DNA from: Kocuria sp. cx-455
Lineage (GTDB): Bacteria; Actinomycetota; Actinomycetes; Actinomycetales; Micrococcaceae
DNA: 64,000 bases
Direction: 5' to 3'
Assembly (NCBI RefSeq): GCF_014698015.1
Contig: NZ_JACXBS010000002.1
Location: forward strand, 434,001-498,000
Positions 33,731 through 43,427 of this stretch are shown one piece after another. A program made the position numbers and the translations under genes. Below the pieces are notes generated by a model. It worked only from the letters and a program-made list of their open reading frames with translations. It did not search any database and was not told the origin of the DNA. The first letter of the stretch is position 1; each line of letters opens with the position of its first letter.

Positions 33731-34953
33731 GCCACGACACGACCAACCATTCCACTGCGGCCTCCCACGCCGCCGCGGACGAGGAACAGACTGCCTCGGT
33801 GCCCGCCCCCTGGCTGACGGTGATGAACCGTGAGATCGGTGTCAAACTGGGAGACAAGGCCTTTGTGCTGTCCACGGTGCTCACGGTGCTGGGCATCATC
33901 GGCTTCACCGTGTTCACGTTCTTCATGGGCGAGCGCACCACCAGCTACACCGTGGCCGCCACCGATGACCAGTCGCTCGCGGTGGTGGAAACGGCCCGTG
34001 ACGCGGCCAGGCCGGGGACCACCATCGAACTGGAATCCGTCACTCCGGAGGAGGCCCGGGCTCTCCTGGAGAGCGAGGAGATTGACGCCGCCGTGACACG
34101 CGGGGACGGCGAGTGGGTACTCACGGCACGCACCGCTATGGATGGCACCCTGAGCGGGATGCTCTCGGATGCCGCCAGGGACGTCACCGCCCAGCAGAAC
34201 GCCGCCGAGGCAGGAACCACCACGGAGCAACTGGCGGTGGGCTCACAGGTGGAGACTCGCACACTGTCGGACGAACCCGACCGCGGTGTAGCGGCCAACG
34301 TGTTGGGCTTCGTCTTCGCCATGTTGTTCTACACGGCGGCCATCATTTTCGGCATGGCCATCGCCAATTCGGTGCTCGAGGAAAAGCAGAACCGAGTCGT
34401 GGAAATCTTGGCCACGGCCATCCCCGTCCGCCACATCCTGTACGGAAAGGTGGCGGGTAACTGCGTGTTGGCCTACGCGCAGATCATCCTGTACGGGGCC
34501 GTGGGGCTACTGGGCGTGAACGTGCTGGGCAGAGCGGAATCGGTCGGATGGATCCTGGAAGCCTCGGGGTGGTTCATCGGGTTCTTCGTGGTGGGCTTCG
34601 CGGCCCAGGCAAGTATTTGGGCCGTGCTGGGTTCCTTGGCCTCACGCACGGAGGACCTGCAGTCCAACACCGGGCCCATCCTGTCCGTGCTGATCGCCGC
34701 GCTGCTCGTGGGGTTGTTCGCCAAGGGAACGTGGCTGAGCGTCGCCTCCTACGTCCCCCTGGTTTCCTCGGTGGCGATGCCCGTGCGCATGCTCACCGAC
34801 ACCGTGCACTGGTGGGAACCATGGCTCGCGCTCGGATTGTGCGCGGCCTTCGGGCTCCTCATGTTCCGCGTGGGTGAACGCATTTACCAGCGCGCCGTGT
34901 TCCAGGGCGGTCAGGCGCTCACGTGGCGCAAGGCACTCAAACTGGAGAGGTAG
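33727..34953 (+). CDS. ABC exporter permease (NatB/ABC-2 type)
   Basis: A 408-residue permease. One N-terminal membrane segment (about 50-72) is followed by an external domain of about 110 residues, then five or six membrane segments from about 190 on. The segment [20 protein letters not shown] is the ABC-2/NatB signature before the membrane core. Forms an exporter with the preceding ATPase. The substrate is unknown; Na+, peptides or antibiotics are exported by relatives. Confidence 0.87.
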   Translation: MSHDTTNHSTAASHAAADEEQTASVPAPWLTVMNREIGVKLGDKAFVLSTVLTVLGIIGFTVFTFFMGERTTSYTVAATDDQSLAVVETARDAARPGTTIELESVTPEEARALLESEEIDAAVTRGDGEWVLTARTAMDGTLSGMLSDAARDVTAQQNAAEAGTTTEQLAVGSQVETRTLSDEPDRGVAANVLGFVFAMLFYTAAIIFGMAIANSVLEEKQNRVVEILATAIPVRHILYGKVAGNCVLAYAQIILYGAVGLLGVNVLGRAESVGWILEASGWFIGFFVVGFAAQASIWAVLGSLASRTEDLQSNTGPILSVLIAALLVGLFAKGTWLSVASYVPLVSSVAMPVRMLTDTVHWWEPWLALGLCAAFGLLMFRVGERIYQRAVFQGGQALTWRKALKLER

Positions 34954-35131
34954 CCCACGCGCCGCCTGCGCGCCCGGGTTTGACACGTGTGGCACAATGG
35001 ACGGGTACTCGAGCCGTGCGGACCCTCTCACCGTGCGTGTCTCGCGTCCACAGGAAATCCCACCAAGGCCCGCCCCACGGGTGCGAGTGTGTGCATTTCC
35101 GACCACATTCGAAACAGGAGTAACCACTCAA

Positions 35132-35590
35132 GTGGCAGTTAAGATTCGTCTCAAGCGCATGGGTAAAATGCGCGATCCCCGTTACCGCGTTGTCATCGTC
35201 GACTCCCGCAAGAAGCGCGATGGCCGTGTCATCGAGGAGGTCGGCGTCTACCAGCCGACCGAGCACCCCTCTTACATCAACCTGGTTTCCGACCGGATCC
35301 AGTACTGGCTCGGCGTGGGCGCACAGCCCTCTGACGCCGTGGCGGCACTGTTGAAGATCACCGGTGACTGGCAGAAGTTCAAGGGTGAGCCCGGGGCCGA
35401 GGGTACCTACCAGGCTCCCGAGCCCAAGGGTCAGTTCGTGGCACCGGACAAGGGTTCCGTGATCATCCCCGAGGCCATCACCCCCAAGGCTGACAAGGCC
35501 GAGGCTTCCGAGCAGGCGGAAACGCCCGCGGAAGAAGCTTCCACCGAGGGTGCGGAATCCACGGAGGACAACGCCGAGAAGGCAGAGTGA
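35132..35590 (+). CDS. rpsP: 30S ribosomal protein S16
   Basis: Begins [19 protein letters not shown] and includes the family segment [16 protein letters not shown]. At 152 residues it is longer than the usual 80-90, because of a Lys/Glu/Ala-rich C-terminal extension typical of actinobacteria. GTG start with AGGAG 12 nt upstream. First gene of rpsP-khpA-rimM-trmD. The 178-nt leader upstream contains a TTGACA (34980-34985), but no well-spaced -10 box. Confidence 0.96.
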   Translation: MAVKIRLKRMGKMRDPRYRVVIVDSRKKRDGRVIEEVGVYQPTEHPSYINLVSDRIQYWLGVGAQPSDAVAALLKITGDWQKFKGEPGAEGTYQAPEPKGQFVAPDKGSVIIPEAITPKADKAEASEQAETPAEEASTEGAESTEDNAEKAE

Positions 35591-35838
35591 GCATGCTCGC
35601 CGAGGCTTTGGAGCACCTGGTTCGCGGCATTGTGGACAGCCCCGAGGACATCACCGTTCGCTCACGCGAAGGACGTCGCGGGCAGATCCTCGAGGTTCGG
35701 GTTCACCCCGACGACCTCGGTCGCGTGATCGGGCGTTCCGGACGCACCGCCAAGGCTTTGCGCACCGTCGTAACAGCCCTGGCACCCGGCGAAAATGTGC
35801 GCGTTGACGTGGTCGACACCGACCGTCGTCGTCGCTAA
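35587..35838 (+). CDS. khpA: KH-domain RNA-binding protein KhpA
   Basis: An 83-residue single KH domain with the GxxG loop GRSG at 49-52 ([13 protein letters not shown]). It binds RNA, in many Gram-positives as a partner of KhpB. GTG start overlaps the rpsP stop by 4 nt, the conserved rpsP-khpA-rimM-trmD order. Confidence 0.93.
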   Translation: MSMLAEALEHLVRGIVDSPEDITVRSREGRRGQILEVRVHPDDLGRVIGRSGRTAKALRTVVTALAPGENVRVDVVDTDRRRR

Positions 35839-35857
35839 CGACCGCGCGTACATGACC

Positions 35858-35893
35858 GGCCCCCGTCTCCCGCACACTCGGGAGACGGGGGCC
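35858..35893 (+). terminator. Hairpin between khpA and rimM
   Basis: Perfect 15-bp stem (35858-35872 and 35879-35893) with a CACACT loop. No clear T-tract. It lies before rimM in a normally continuous operon, so partial termination is likely. Confidence 0.7.
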
Positions 35894-35945
35894 GTCATCA
35901 TTGGTAGCAACGTCACACCGGGCCAGTTCCCGCAAAGGAGATCTC

Positions 35946-36497
35946 ATGAGCGTTCGTATCGCACGTATCGGTAAGCCGCACGGCGTGCGCGGGGAGGTCA
36001 CGGTGCAATTGTTCACCGACGATCCCGAGTCGCGGTTCGCGCCCGGATCGGGCCTTGACGTCCAGTGGCCTCAGGGGCGAGACGACGCCGCCGCGGGACT
36101 TCCCGAGACCCTCACGGCTGCCGGTTTCCGCTGGAACAAGAAGGTGCTGATCGTCCGCTTCGCGGAGATCACCGACCGCAACCGCGCCGAGGACATGCGC
36201 GGCGCGCAGCTGTATGCACCGGCCCACGAGATCGAGCTCGAGGACGACGAGTGGCACCAGGACGACCTGCTCGGCCTCACGGCCGTGGACACCACCCGGG
36301 ACGACCGCGAGGTCGGTAAGGTGACCGCGCTGATCCCCGGAGCGGCTCAAGACCTGCTCGAACTGGAGGTCGGGGGTGAACGGCGTCGTATTCTCATCCC
36401 GTTCGTGGAAGAAATCGTGCCGGAGGTGGATCTGGAGACCGGGCGCGTGCTGTTGACCCCGCCCGCCGGACTGCTGGACCTGGGTGCGGAGGACTAG
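35946..36497 (+). CDS. rimM: Ribosome maturation factor RimM
   Basis: A 183-residue 30S maturation factor that binds S19. The N-terminal RimM domain begins [18 protein letters not shown] and the C-terminal PRC barrel includes DLLGLTAV and [21 protein letters not shown] with AAAGGAG. It is followed by trmD after 4 nt. Confidence 0.95.
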   Translation: MSVRIARIGKPHGVRGEVTVQLFTDDPESRFAPGSGLDVQWPQGRDDAAAGLPETLTAAGFRWNKKVLIVRFAEITDRNRAEDMRGAQLYAPAHEIELEDDEWHQDDLLGLTAVDTTRDDREVGKVTALIPGAAQDLLELEVGGERRRILIPFVEEIVPEVDLETGRVLLTPPAGLLDLGAED

Positions 36498-36501
36498 AAC
36501 C

Positions 36502-37314
36502 GTGCGCATCGATGTGCTCAGCATCTTCCCCGAATACCTGGCCCCGTTGGAATTGTCGTTGATCGGCAAGGCCATGACGGAGGGCGTGCTGGAACTGTCC
36601 GTGACCGATCCCCGCAGTTACGCCACGGACCGCCACCGCACGGTGGACGACACCCCGTACGGCGGCGGGGCCGGCATGGTGATGAAACCCGAACCGTGGG
36701 CGCAGGCCCTCGAATCCGTCACGGCAGCATCACCGTCGTCCGGTCAACCCGCGCTGGTGGTGCCCTCGCCGGCCGGGGAGGTCTTCACCCAGGAGATTGC
36801 CTACGAACTGGCCGAGCAGGAGCACCTGGTGTTCGCGTGCGGACGCTACGAGGGCATTGACGAACGCTTCATCGAATGGGCCTCCGACCACGCGGTGGTG
36901 CGCCCCATGAGCCTGGGCGACTACGTGCTCAACGGGGGAGAAGTGGCCGTGCTCGCCATGGTCGAGGCCGTGACCCGGCTGATCCCCGGCGTGATCGGCA
37001 ACCCCGAATCACTTGCCGAGGAATCCCACACCGGTGGCCTGCTCGAGTACCCCGTGTACACCAAGCCGGCGGTGTGGCGCGAGCGCGCCATCCCGGACAC
37101 GCTGCTGTCCGGTCATCACGGCCACATTGCGCGCTGGCGGCGGGATCAACAACTGCACCGGACCGCTCAGCGCAGACCGGACATGATCGAGCAGCTCGAC
37201 CCGGCGGAGCTGAACACGGCCGATCTGAGCATTCTGAGCGAGCATGGTTTTCGGGTGATCAACGGTTCGCTGCAGGTCTGCGCCCCCGACCCGGAGGATG
37301 GCGGCGGGCACTAG
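36502..37314 (+). CDS. trmD: tRNA (guanine-N1)-methyltransferase TrmD
   Basis: A 270-residue SPOUT enzyme that methylates G37 of tRNAs using S-adenosylmethionine. The trefoil-knot residues are present: [15 protein letters not shown] (about 52-66), [11 protein letters not shown] (near 113) and [11 protein letters not shown] (near 136). The length is normal. GTG at 36502 with GGAGG 9 nt upstream. Confidence 0.96.
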   Translation: MRIDVLSIFPEYLAPLELSLIGKAMTEGVLELSVTDPRSYATDRHRTVDDTPYGGGAGMVMKPEPWAQALESVTAASPSSGQPALVVPSPAGEVFTQEIAYELAEQEHLVFACGRYEGIDERFIEWASDHAVVRPMSLGDYVLNGGEVAVLAMVEAVTRLIPGVIGNPESLAEESHTGGLLEYPVYTKPAVWRERAIPDTLLSGHHGHIARWRRDQQLHRTAQRRPDMIEQLDPAELNTADLSILSEHGFRVINGSLQVCAPDPEDGGGH

Positions 37315-37513
37315 CCGGCGTATGGCATAATGGATCGCTGTGCGTGAGTTGGGCACGCCCCTGCCGCAGGGGGGAGAGCGACCAACAACCACGCATTCGA
37401 AATCACCACACCGGCCCGATTTCGACACACTTCTGCGCGTCGGTTCACACCTTGATGGCTGAGCCGCGCGGACCACACGCGATCGACCTGCGGCAGTCGC
37501 GAGGAGAATAAGC

Positions 37514-37876
37514 ATGAACCTTATCGATCAGCTTGATGCCAAGTCCCTGCGTAACGACATTCCGGACTTCCGCCCCGGCGACACCCTGAATGTCCACGTG
37601 AACATCATTGAAGGCAACCGTTCCCGTGTTCAGGTCTTCAAGGGTTACGTCATGGGCCGTCAGGGCTCCGGCGTGCGCGAAACCTTCACCGTTCGCAAGG
37701 TCAGCTTCGGTGTGGGCGTGGAGCGTACCTTCCCGGTGCACTCCCCGATTATCGACAAGATCGAGCTCGTGAGCCGCGGTGACGTGCGTCGCGCCAAGCT
37801 CTACTACATGCGCGATCGCCACGGCAAGGCCGCACGTATCCGCGAAAAGCGGGACTCGAGCGCTTCGAACAAGTAA
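37514..37876 (+). CDS. rplS: 50S ribosomal protein L19
   Basis: A 120-residue L19 with the family segments [21 protein letters not shown] and [20 protein letters not shown] behind GAGGAG. The 199-nt upstream leader has a CATAAT -10-like box (37326-37331) but no clear -35 box, so rplS probably has its own promoter. Confidence 0.96.
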   Translation: MNLIDQLDAKSLRNDIPDFRPGDTLNVHVNIIEGNRSRVQVFKGYVMGRQGSGVRETFTVRKVSFGVGVERTFPVHSPIIDKIELVSRGDVRRAKLYYMRDRHGKAARIREKRDSSASNK

Positions 37877-37887
37877 GCATTTTCCAC

Positions 37888-38571
37888 GTGCAAGTGCACT
37901 CGGAATGCACGGAGGACCCGGCTTCTACCGGGTCCTCCGCTGTACCCGGACCACTGTCCCAGCGGCGCTGGTGGTTGCGAGTCATCACCCTTGCGGTAGT
38001 GGCGGCGCTGCTCATCGCGGCCGTGGTGCGCGCTTTCGTGGTGGACGTCTACTGGGTGGGTTCCAATTCCATGGAACCCACCCTGCAGGGCGGGGACCGG
38101 GTGCTCGTCAATAAACTCAGCGGCACGGAGCAACTGCACCGCGGTCAGCTCGTGGTCTTCGACGGTCGGGGATCCTTGGACCCGCTGCACTCCACCGATC
38201 CCTGGTACACCCAGGCCCTCAACAGCGTGGGGCGTTGGCTCGGAGTCACGGGCTCGTCCACCGCGTACGTCAAACGTGTGATGGCGGTGCCCGGGGACTC
38301 CATTGCATGCTGTGACGCTCAGGGCAAGATCACGGTCAACGGACAGGCTCTGGACGAGGACTATCTCTACCCTGACGAGAACCCATCGGATATCCCGTTC
38401 TCGGTCGATGTCCCCGCCGATCGCGTGTGGCTCATGGGCGATCATCGCAACGAGTCCGTGGATTCACGGTCCCTTCTGGGGGCCCCCGGCGGTGGTCTGA
38501 TCCGCACGGAGCGCATCATCGGAACGGCAGAACGGGTGTTGTGGCCCCTCGACCGAGCCCGGGACTTGTAG
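37888..38571 (+). CDS. lepB: Type I signal peptidase, first copy
   Basis: A 227-residue membrane peptidase that removes signal peptides outside the membrane. One membrane segment is at about 31-51. The catalytic Ser61 lies in GSNSMEPTLQGGD and the Lys129 in AYVKRVMAVPGD, so it is complete. The start is doubtful: GTG at 37888 has no ribosome binding site, and the rplS terminator hairpin lies inside its first codons (8-17). A later start (such as TTG near codon 30) would leave only the membrane segment. Confidence 0.87.
   Translation: MQVHSECTEDPASTGSSAVPGPLSQRRWWLRVITLAVVAALLIAAVVRAFVVDVYWVGSNSMEPTLQGGDRVLVNKLSGTEQLHRGQLVVFDGRGSLDPLHSTDPWYTQALNSVGRWLGVTGSSTAYVKRVMAVPGDSIACCDAQGKITVNGQALDEDYLYPDENPSDIPFSVDVPADRVWLMGDHRNESVDSRSLLGAPGGGLIRTERIIGTAERVLWPLDRARDL
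37911..37938 (+). terminator. rplS terminator-like hairpin inside the lepB 5' end
   Basis: Perfect 11-bp stem GGAGGACCCGG (37911-37921) and CCGGGTCCTCC (37928-37938) with a CTTCTA loop. It lies 34 nt after the rplS stop. No T-tract. Confidence 0.55.
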
Positions 38572-38620
38572 TCTGCCCCATGGGTGAGACACCCACCTTG
38601 TCAGGAAGGAACACGGCGTA

Positions 38621-39415
38621 GTGACTGAAGAACGATCATCAGATTCCGCGGGGGAGCAACCGGAGCACAAGCCGGTGCGTCCGCGCCGGTCCGCGCGCTC
38701 GTCCCGTTCCTCGGCCTCGCGCAACGCCAAGAAGTCGACTTCGGCGTGGCGGTCCGTCAAGGAGATCCTGATCGTGGTGGTGCTGGCCATCCTGATCGCC
38801 TTCATCGTCAAAACCCTGTTCATCCGTGGTTTCTACATTCCCTCCGGTTCCATGGAGAACACCCTGGAGTTGAACGACCGGATCTTCGTCAACGTCATGA
38901 ACGCCAATCTGGGCAACATCGACCGCGGGGACATCGTGGTCTTCCACGACACCAAGAACTGGCTGCCGGCCCAGCCGCAGGGGAGTGACGGGGTCGGCGG
39001 CGCCGTCCGCAGCGCATTGTCCTTCGTGGGTATCCTCCCCGACACGGGTGACCAGGCCCTCGTGAAGCGCGTGATCGGGCAGGGCGGGGACCACGTGGTC
39101 TGCTGCGACGCGGACGGCCGCGTCACCGTCAACGGAACCGCCCTGGACGAGACCTACGTGTACCCCGGGGCCGCGCCGTCCGAGATCCCCTTCGACGTGA
39201 TCGTGCCGGACGACCACTACTTCGTGCTCGGTGACCACCGCAACGCCTCCGCCGATTCGCGCGTGCACCTGGCCCAGGACAACGCGTTCATCCGGAAGGA
39301 CGACATCATCGGCACCGCATTCGTGATCGCGTGGCCGTTGGACCGCTTCCACATACTGCACCACCCGGACCAGGTCTTTGCCGACGTGCCGGCCGCCGGC
39401 TCCTCGGACAACTGA
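38621..39415 (+). CDS. lepB: Type I signal peptidase, second copy
   Basis: A 264-residue signal peptidase. A basic Ser/Arg-rich cytoplasmic tail (1-45) precedes the membrane segment (48-68). Catalytic Ser77 is in PSGSMENTL and Lys149 in ALVKRVIGQGGD. It is only moderately similar to the first copy; the two probably arose by duplication and may prefer different substrates. GTG with CAGGAAGGA upstream, 2 nt before rnhB. Confidence 0.92.
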   Translation: MTEERSSDSAGEQPEHKPVRPRRSARSSRSSASRNAKKSTSAWRSVKEILIVVVLAILIAFIVKTLFIRGFYIPSGSMENTLELNDRIFVNVMNANLGNIDRGDIVVFHDTKNWLPAQPQGSDGVGGAVRSALSFVGILPDTGDQALVKRVIGQGGDHVVCCDADGRVTVNGTALDETYVYPGAAPSEIPFDVIVPDDHYFVLGDHRNASADSRVHLAQDNAFIRKDDIIGTAFVIAWPLDRFHILHHPDQVFADVPAAGSSDN

Positions 39416-39417
39416 TC

Positions 39418-40104
39418 GTGGCCCCGCGGTTGGCCGCCGATCCCGGTCTCGATCTCGAACGCGAACTCGCCTCCCAGGGGCTGCGCTACGTGGGCGGCAT
39501 GGACGAAGTGGGCCGCGGCGCCCTGGCCGGGCCCGCGAGCGTCGGCCTGGTGGTTCTCGACGCCGCCACCCTCGACAGTGCCGATTCCTCCGCTTGGCAC
39601 GGTGTCCGCGACTCCAAGGCCCTCACCGCCAAGAAGCGCGAGGCGCTGGCACCGGCCATTGGCTCGTGGGCTGCTGCCTGCACCGTGGGCCATGCCCAAC
39701 CGGACGAGGTCGACCGGCTCGGAATCAGCGCGGCCCTGCGCCTGGCCGGGCTCAGGGCGTTGGCCCGAGCGGCGTCGTCGGGCGTTTCCGTGGACGCATT
39801 GATCCTGGACGGTTCCTACAACTGGCTCCGTTCGGAACCCGTCCTGGGGCAGGACCTCGACCCGTGGGAGGTCCCGCCCGTGGTGCGGACCCTGGTCAAA
39901 GCGGACGCCCACTGCGTTTCCGTGGCGGCCGCCTCGATTGCCGCGAAAGTGGAGCGGGATGCCCTGATGATCGACTACGCGGGGCAGTACCCCGCCTACG
40001 GCTGGGACTCGAACAAGGGCTACGGTAGCGCCGCGCACCGGACCGCACTCCGGACGCACGGTGTGACCCCCCTGCACCGGGTGAGCTGGAACCTGGGGAT
40101 CTGA
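39418..40104 (+). CDS. rnhB: Ribonuclease HII
   Basis: A 228-residue nuclease that removes ribonucleotides from RNA-DNA hybrids. The catalytic DEVGRGALAGP (about 30-40) and a second Asp in ILDGSYNW are present, with the C-terminal GYGSAAHR. GTG start, 2 nt after the lepB stop, so it is translationally coupled. Confidence 0.94.
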   Translation: MAPRLAADPGLDLERELASQGLRYVGGMDEVGRGALAGPASVGLVVLDAATLDSADSSAWHGVRDSKALTAKKREALAPAIGSWAAACTVGHAQPDEVDRLGISAALRLAGLRALARAASSGVSVDALILDGSYNWLRSEPVLGQDLDPWEVPPVVRTLVKADAHCVSVAAASIAAKVERDALMIDYAGQYPAYGWDSNKGYGSAAHRTALRTHGVTPLHRVSWNLGI

Positions 40105-40176
40105 ACGCGGCGACCTCTTACCTCGCCCGCACTCCACAGGCCCGCTCGCACCCTGGTCCTCGGCACCGCGGCACGC

Positions 40177-40182
40177 CACGAT
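40177..40182 (+). promoter_or_regulatory. Likely -10 box of a leaderless yraN transcript
   Basis: CACGAT, 6 nt before the ATG at 40189. No Shine-Dalgarno sequence and no clear -35 box. Confidence 0.35.
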
Positions 40183-40188
40183 GGGTCC

Positions 40189-40605
40189 ATGACTGCGACC
40201 CCTGTTTCCGCACCCACACCCGATCCTCCCGCGGCACACATCAGAACGGGACGATCCGGAGAAGACCTGATCGCCGACCTCCTCACCCGAGCCGGTTGGC
40301 GGGTACTGGACCGGAATTGGCGGCCGTCCGGCGAGCGCAGCGTGGGACGCGGCGAATTGGACATCGTGGCCGAGCGCGGGGGAGCCGCGGCCATTTTCGA
40401 GATCAAGACCCGCACCGGCACCGGATTCGGCCACCCGGCCGAGGCCGTGGGGCCCGAAAAACTGAAACGGCTCCATGTGCTGGCGCGTGCGTGGGCCCGG
40501 GAACACGGCCGGGCGGAAATCCCCAGTGTGGACGTGGTCTCGGTGCACTGGCCGGCGGGCGAGGCCCCGCGCGTGGAACACATGGGATCGTTGAGCTGGC
40601 ACTGA
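40189..40605 (+). CDS. yraN: UPF0102 (YraN) nuclease-like protein
   Basis: A 138-residue protein of the YraN/UPF0102 family, an endonuclease-like fold. The conserved residues appear as GRSGEDLIADLL, RGELDIVAERGG and IFEIKTRTGTGFG. A role in DNA repair or recombination is inferred from the fold and from its usual place before yifB-dprA. The first 18 residues are a Pro/Ala-rich extension. Confidence 0.9.
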   Translation: MTATPVSAPTPDPPAAHIRTGRSGEDLIADLLTRAGWRVLDRNWRPSGERSVGRGELDIVAERGGAAAIFEIKTRTGTGFGHPAEAVGPEKLKRLHVLARAWAREHGRAEIPSVDVVSVHWPAGEAPRVEHMGSLSWH

Positions 40606-40725
40606 ACTCGAAGGTCACAATTGGGTCGACATCCCGCGTGCTGAGTGACTTTGCCCGACCAACGTGCCACGGTGGGTCAAGGGTCGGGAAAGGCCCCCGA
40701 ACACTAGACCGTCAGCGAGGGCCGC

Positions 40726-41712
40726 GTGGTGACATTCTCTCTCTCACGTGGGCGGCCAGTGGGTGCTCTTGTGGCCTTGGGCCTTTGTGCCGTGGCTCTG
40801 GCCGGCTGCGGTGGAGACGAGGAACAAGAGCCTGACCGGACGACGTCGGCCTCCCCGGAGGAATCTTCCCCCGGTCTGCACGGTGGAAGTTTCAATGCGA
40901 CGCTGCCTTCCGGAGCGTCCGTGCGCATCACGCTGCCGGCATCACCCCCGCCCGATCAGGACGTGGACACGCTCCGTGAAGAGGCGGGCATCGACCGTGC
41001 CCTGTACGCGAACATCAGCATCGACAACCGCAAGGGGGATCGCCCTGTCTCGGTGAGCCGATTGGTTCTGACCGCCGAGGACGGCGCCGAGTATCGTCTC
41101 GATGCCCTGCCCAAGGTGGTACCCGGCTGGGCCTCACGTGAGGCGGAGCCCGGTGAATGGGCGACCGCCGGTGGTGCGCGCGTGACCCAGGACGAGGCCC
41201 GGGACATCAACCGCCGGGTGGCGGAAATGGTGAGCAAGTACGAAGGAGACGTTCCCGCCGGAGGGCAAGGGGAGGAGATTCTGGTGGGTGATCTGAGCCG
41301 CATTCCGGCCACGTTCGCCAGCATGGAGCTGATCCCCTCCATTGGCAATTCCGAGGAACGCGCTGTTCGGCCCAGCCCCGACAGCGACAACGACCCCGCG
41401 GCCCCGCGCCCGGCATCTCCGGCGGACCCCGACGTACCGGAACCCTCGGAGGCACCGGAAGGACAAACGGCGCCCGCGGACGGGCCCGATGATGAGGAAC
41501 CGCCCCCGGACGATGGGGCGGAACCCACCGCCGAGCCGACACCCGAGGACCCCCCGGAACCCACCGGTGCGCCCGTCCCGCCGGAGGACCCGGAGCCACC
41601 GGGTGCCGAGGATCCACCCACGCAGCCGCCCGAGGCGGTAGCCCCGGAGACTCCGGCGCAACCGTCGGTGCCGGTCCAGGCCGCCGGCGGCCGGCCCACG
41701 ACGCAGCAGTAG
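40726..41712 (+). CDS. Lipoprotein with long proline/acidic tail
   Basis: A 328-residue exported lipoprotein; signal sequence with lipobox ALAGC (Cys at about residue 28). A folded domain (about 50-205) has no family that I recognise. The C-terminal 115 residues are almost only Pro, Glu, Asp, Ala and Thr and look disordered, possibly a cell-wall-spanning stalk. GTG start at 40726 with CGAGGG upstream; a second GTG follows directly. It stands alone between yraN and yifB. Confidence 0.75.
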   Translation: MVTFSLSRGRPVGALVALGLCAVALAGCGGDEEQEPDRTTSASPEESSPGLHGGSFNATLPSGASVRITLPASPPPDQDVDTLREEAGIDRALYANISIDNRKGDRPVSVSRLVLTAEDGAEYRLDALPKVVPGWASREAEPGEWATAGGARVTQDEARDINRRVAEMVSKYEGDVPAGGQGEEILVGDLSRIPATFASMELIPSIGNSEERAVRPSPDSDNDPAAPRPASPADPDVPEPSEAPEGQTAPADGPDDEEPPPDDGAEPTAEPTPEDPPEPTGAPVPPEDPEPPGAEDPPTQPPEAVAPETPAQPSVPVQAAGGRPTTQQ

Positions 41713-41882
41713 ACGGCCCGGCACCGTGCGGAGCGTTCTCCGGAACTGCACAGCCGGCCTTCGTCTCTGTGCTGCGAACGTGCGGTCGGACATGGTCGTC
41801 TCATGCACAAAGACTCACTATCGCAATCCATGACCCCGAGGGGTCCAGCCCCCCGGTTGACATCGGCCCGGGGTGACCGGCC

Positions 41883-43427
41883 ATGACGGGCTTCGCGCGG
41901 ACCAAGTCCGTTGCCCTGGTCGGTCTGGACGGTCACGTGGTGGATGTCGAGGCGGATATCGGGCAGTCGCTTCCGGCGTTCAGCATCATTGGGCTCCCGG
42001 ACCAAGCGGTCAACGAATCCCGGGAACGGATCCGTGCCGCAGCGCGAAATGCCGGGGTGAAACTACCCGCCCGGAAAATCACGGTCAACCTGTCGCCGGC
42101 TACGCTCCCCAAACGCGGCTCACACTTTGACGTTGCGGTGGTGATGGCCGTGCTCACCGCGCACGGCGCGATTCGGGCCAGCGCGGACTCCGTGTACCTG
42201 GCCGAACTGGGTCTGGACGGCTCGCTGCGCCCCGTGCGGGGTGTGCTCCCCGCCGTGCATGCGGCGGTTCTCAACGGCCACCCCCGCGTGGTGGTCGCGC
42301 GGGAGAACCACGAGGAAGCGCGACTGGTCTCGGGGGCGGAGGTCACCGCGATCTCCCATTTGGCCGAGTTGCTGGTCATGAGCGGTGCCGACCCGCAACT
42401 GCTCGATCGGGTGCCCATGATCGACGAACCCACCGACGTCCGCACGGATGTCGCTGACTCTCCCGAGACCCCGGACCTGCGCGACGTGGTGGGGCAGATC
42501 GAGGGCCGCCAGGCACTGGAGATCGCCGCGGCCGGTGGCCACCACCTCATGATGATCGGGCCCCCGGGAGCGGGAAAGACCATGCTGGCCGAACGGCTGC
42601 CGGGAATCCTCCCCGACCTCGACGATCACCAGTCCCTGGAAGTCACCTCCATTCACTCTCTGCGAGGGGACACACGCTGTTCCGCATTGATCCGCCGGCC
42701 ACCGTTGCAAGCACCGCACCACAGCATCACCACACCGGCGTTGTGCGGTGGTGGCAGTGGAGTTCCGCGGCCCGGGGCGATTTCGCTGGCCCATCGCGGA
42801 GTCCTCTTCCTCGATGAAGCGCCGGAATTCGAACGCCGTGTTCTGGATACCCTCCGTCAGCCGCTGGAATCAGGAACGGTCACCATTGCGCGGTCACAGA
42901 ACGTCTCCCGCTATCCGGCCAAATTCCAACTCGTGCTGGCCGCGAACCCGTGCCCGTGCGGACAGGCGGGCGGCTCCGGGAACCGCTGTACATGCACTGC
43001 CCAACAGCGCCACCGGTATTTCAACAAGCTCTCCGGTCCCCTCGTGGACCGTGTGGACCTGCAATTGCGGGTCCCGGAGGTGACGTATCACGAGCTCAAT
43101 TCCACACTGGGAATTCCGCCCGAGGACAGCGCGGCCGTAGCCTCCCGGGTGCGGGCGGCCAGGGAGGCGCAACAGGACCGGCTGGCCCGCTACGGAGTGC
43201 ACCTGAACAGTGACATCCCGGGCGCCCTTCTGCGCAAAACCCTGGCCCCCGACCGGGCGGCGGTGCACTCGCTGAAAAAAGCCATGGACAATCACACGCT
43301 GACCGCCCGCGGATATATCAGGGTGCTCCGCACCGCATGGACTCTGGCGGACCTGTCCGGAGCCGTGTCTCCTACCTCCGACCACGTCCAACTCGCTCTC
43401 TTTTTCAAGACCACGGTGACCTCATGA
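41883..43427 (+). CDS. comM: YifB/ComM-type Mg-chelatase-like AAA+ ATPase
   Basis: A 514-residue AAA+ ATPase. An N-terminal Lon-protease-like domain (1-170) is followed by the AAA+ core with Walker A GPPGAGKTM (near 228) and Walker B FLDEAPEF (near 306). ComM is a branch-migration helicase that extends recombination during natural transformation. ATG at 41883. It overlaps dprA by 4 nt, and the pair indicates a role in uptake and integration of DNA. Confidence 0.93.
   Translation: MTGFARTKSVALVGLDGHVVDVEADIGQSLPAFSIIGLPDQAVNESRERIRAAARNAGVKLPARKITVNLSPATLPKRGSHFDVAVVMAVLTAHGAIRASADSVYLAELGLDGSLRPVRGVLPAVHAAVLNGHPRVVVARENHEEARLVSGAEVTAISHLAELLVMSGADPQLLDRVPMIDEPTDVRTDVADSPETPDLRDVVGQIEGRQALEIAAAGGHHLMMIGPPGAGKTMLAERLPGILPDLDDHQSLEVTSIHSLRGDTRCSALIRRPPLQAPHHSITTPALCGGGSGVPRPGAISLAHRGVLFLDEAPEFERRVLDTLRQPLESGTVTIARSQNVSRYPAKFQLVLAANPCPCGQAGGSGNRCTCTAQQRHRYFNKLSGPLVDRVDLQLRVPEVTYHELNSTLGIPPEDSAAVASRVRAAREAQQDRLARYGVHLNSDIPGALLRKTLAPDRAAVHSLKKAMDNHTLTARGYIRVLRTAWTLADLSGAVSPTSDHVQLALFFKTTVTS

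Noticed and set aside
34980-35011. TTGACA upstream of rpsP as a promoter
   Set aside because: No -10 box at 16-18 nt; TACTCG is 20 nt away and CACAAT only 7 nt away.
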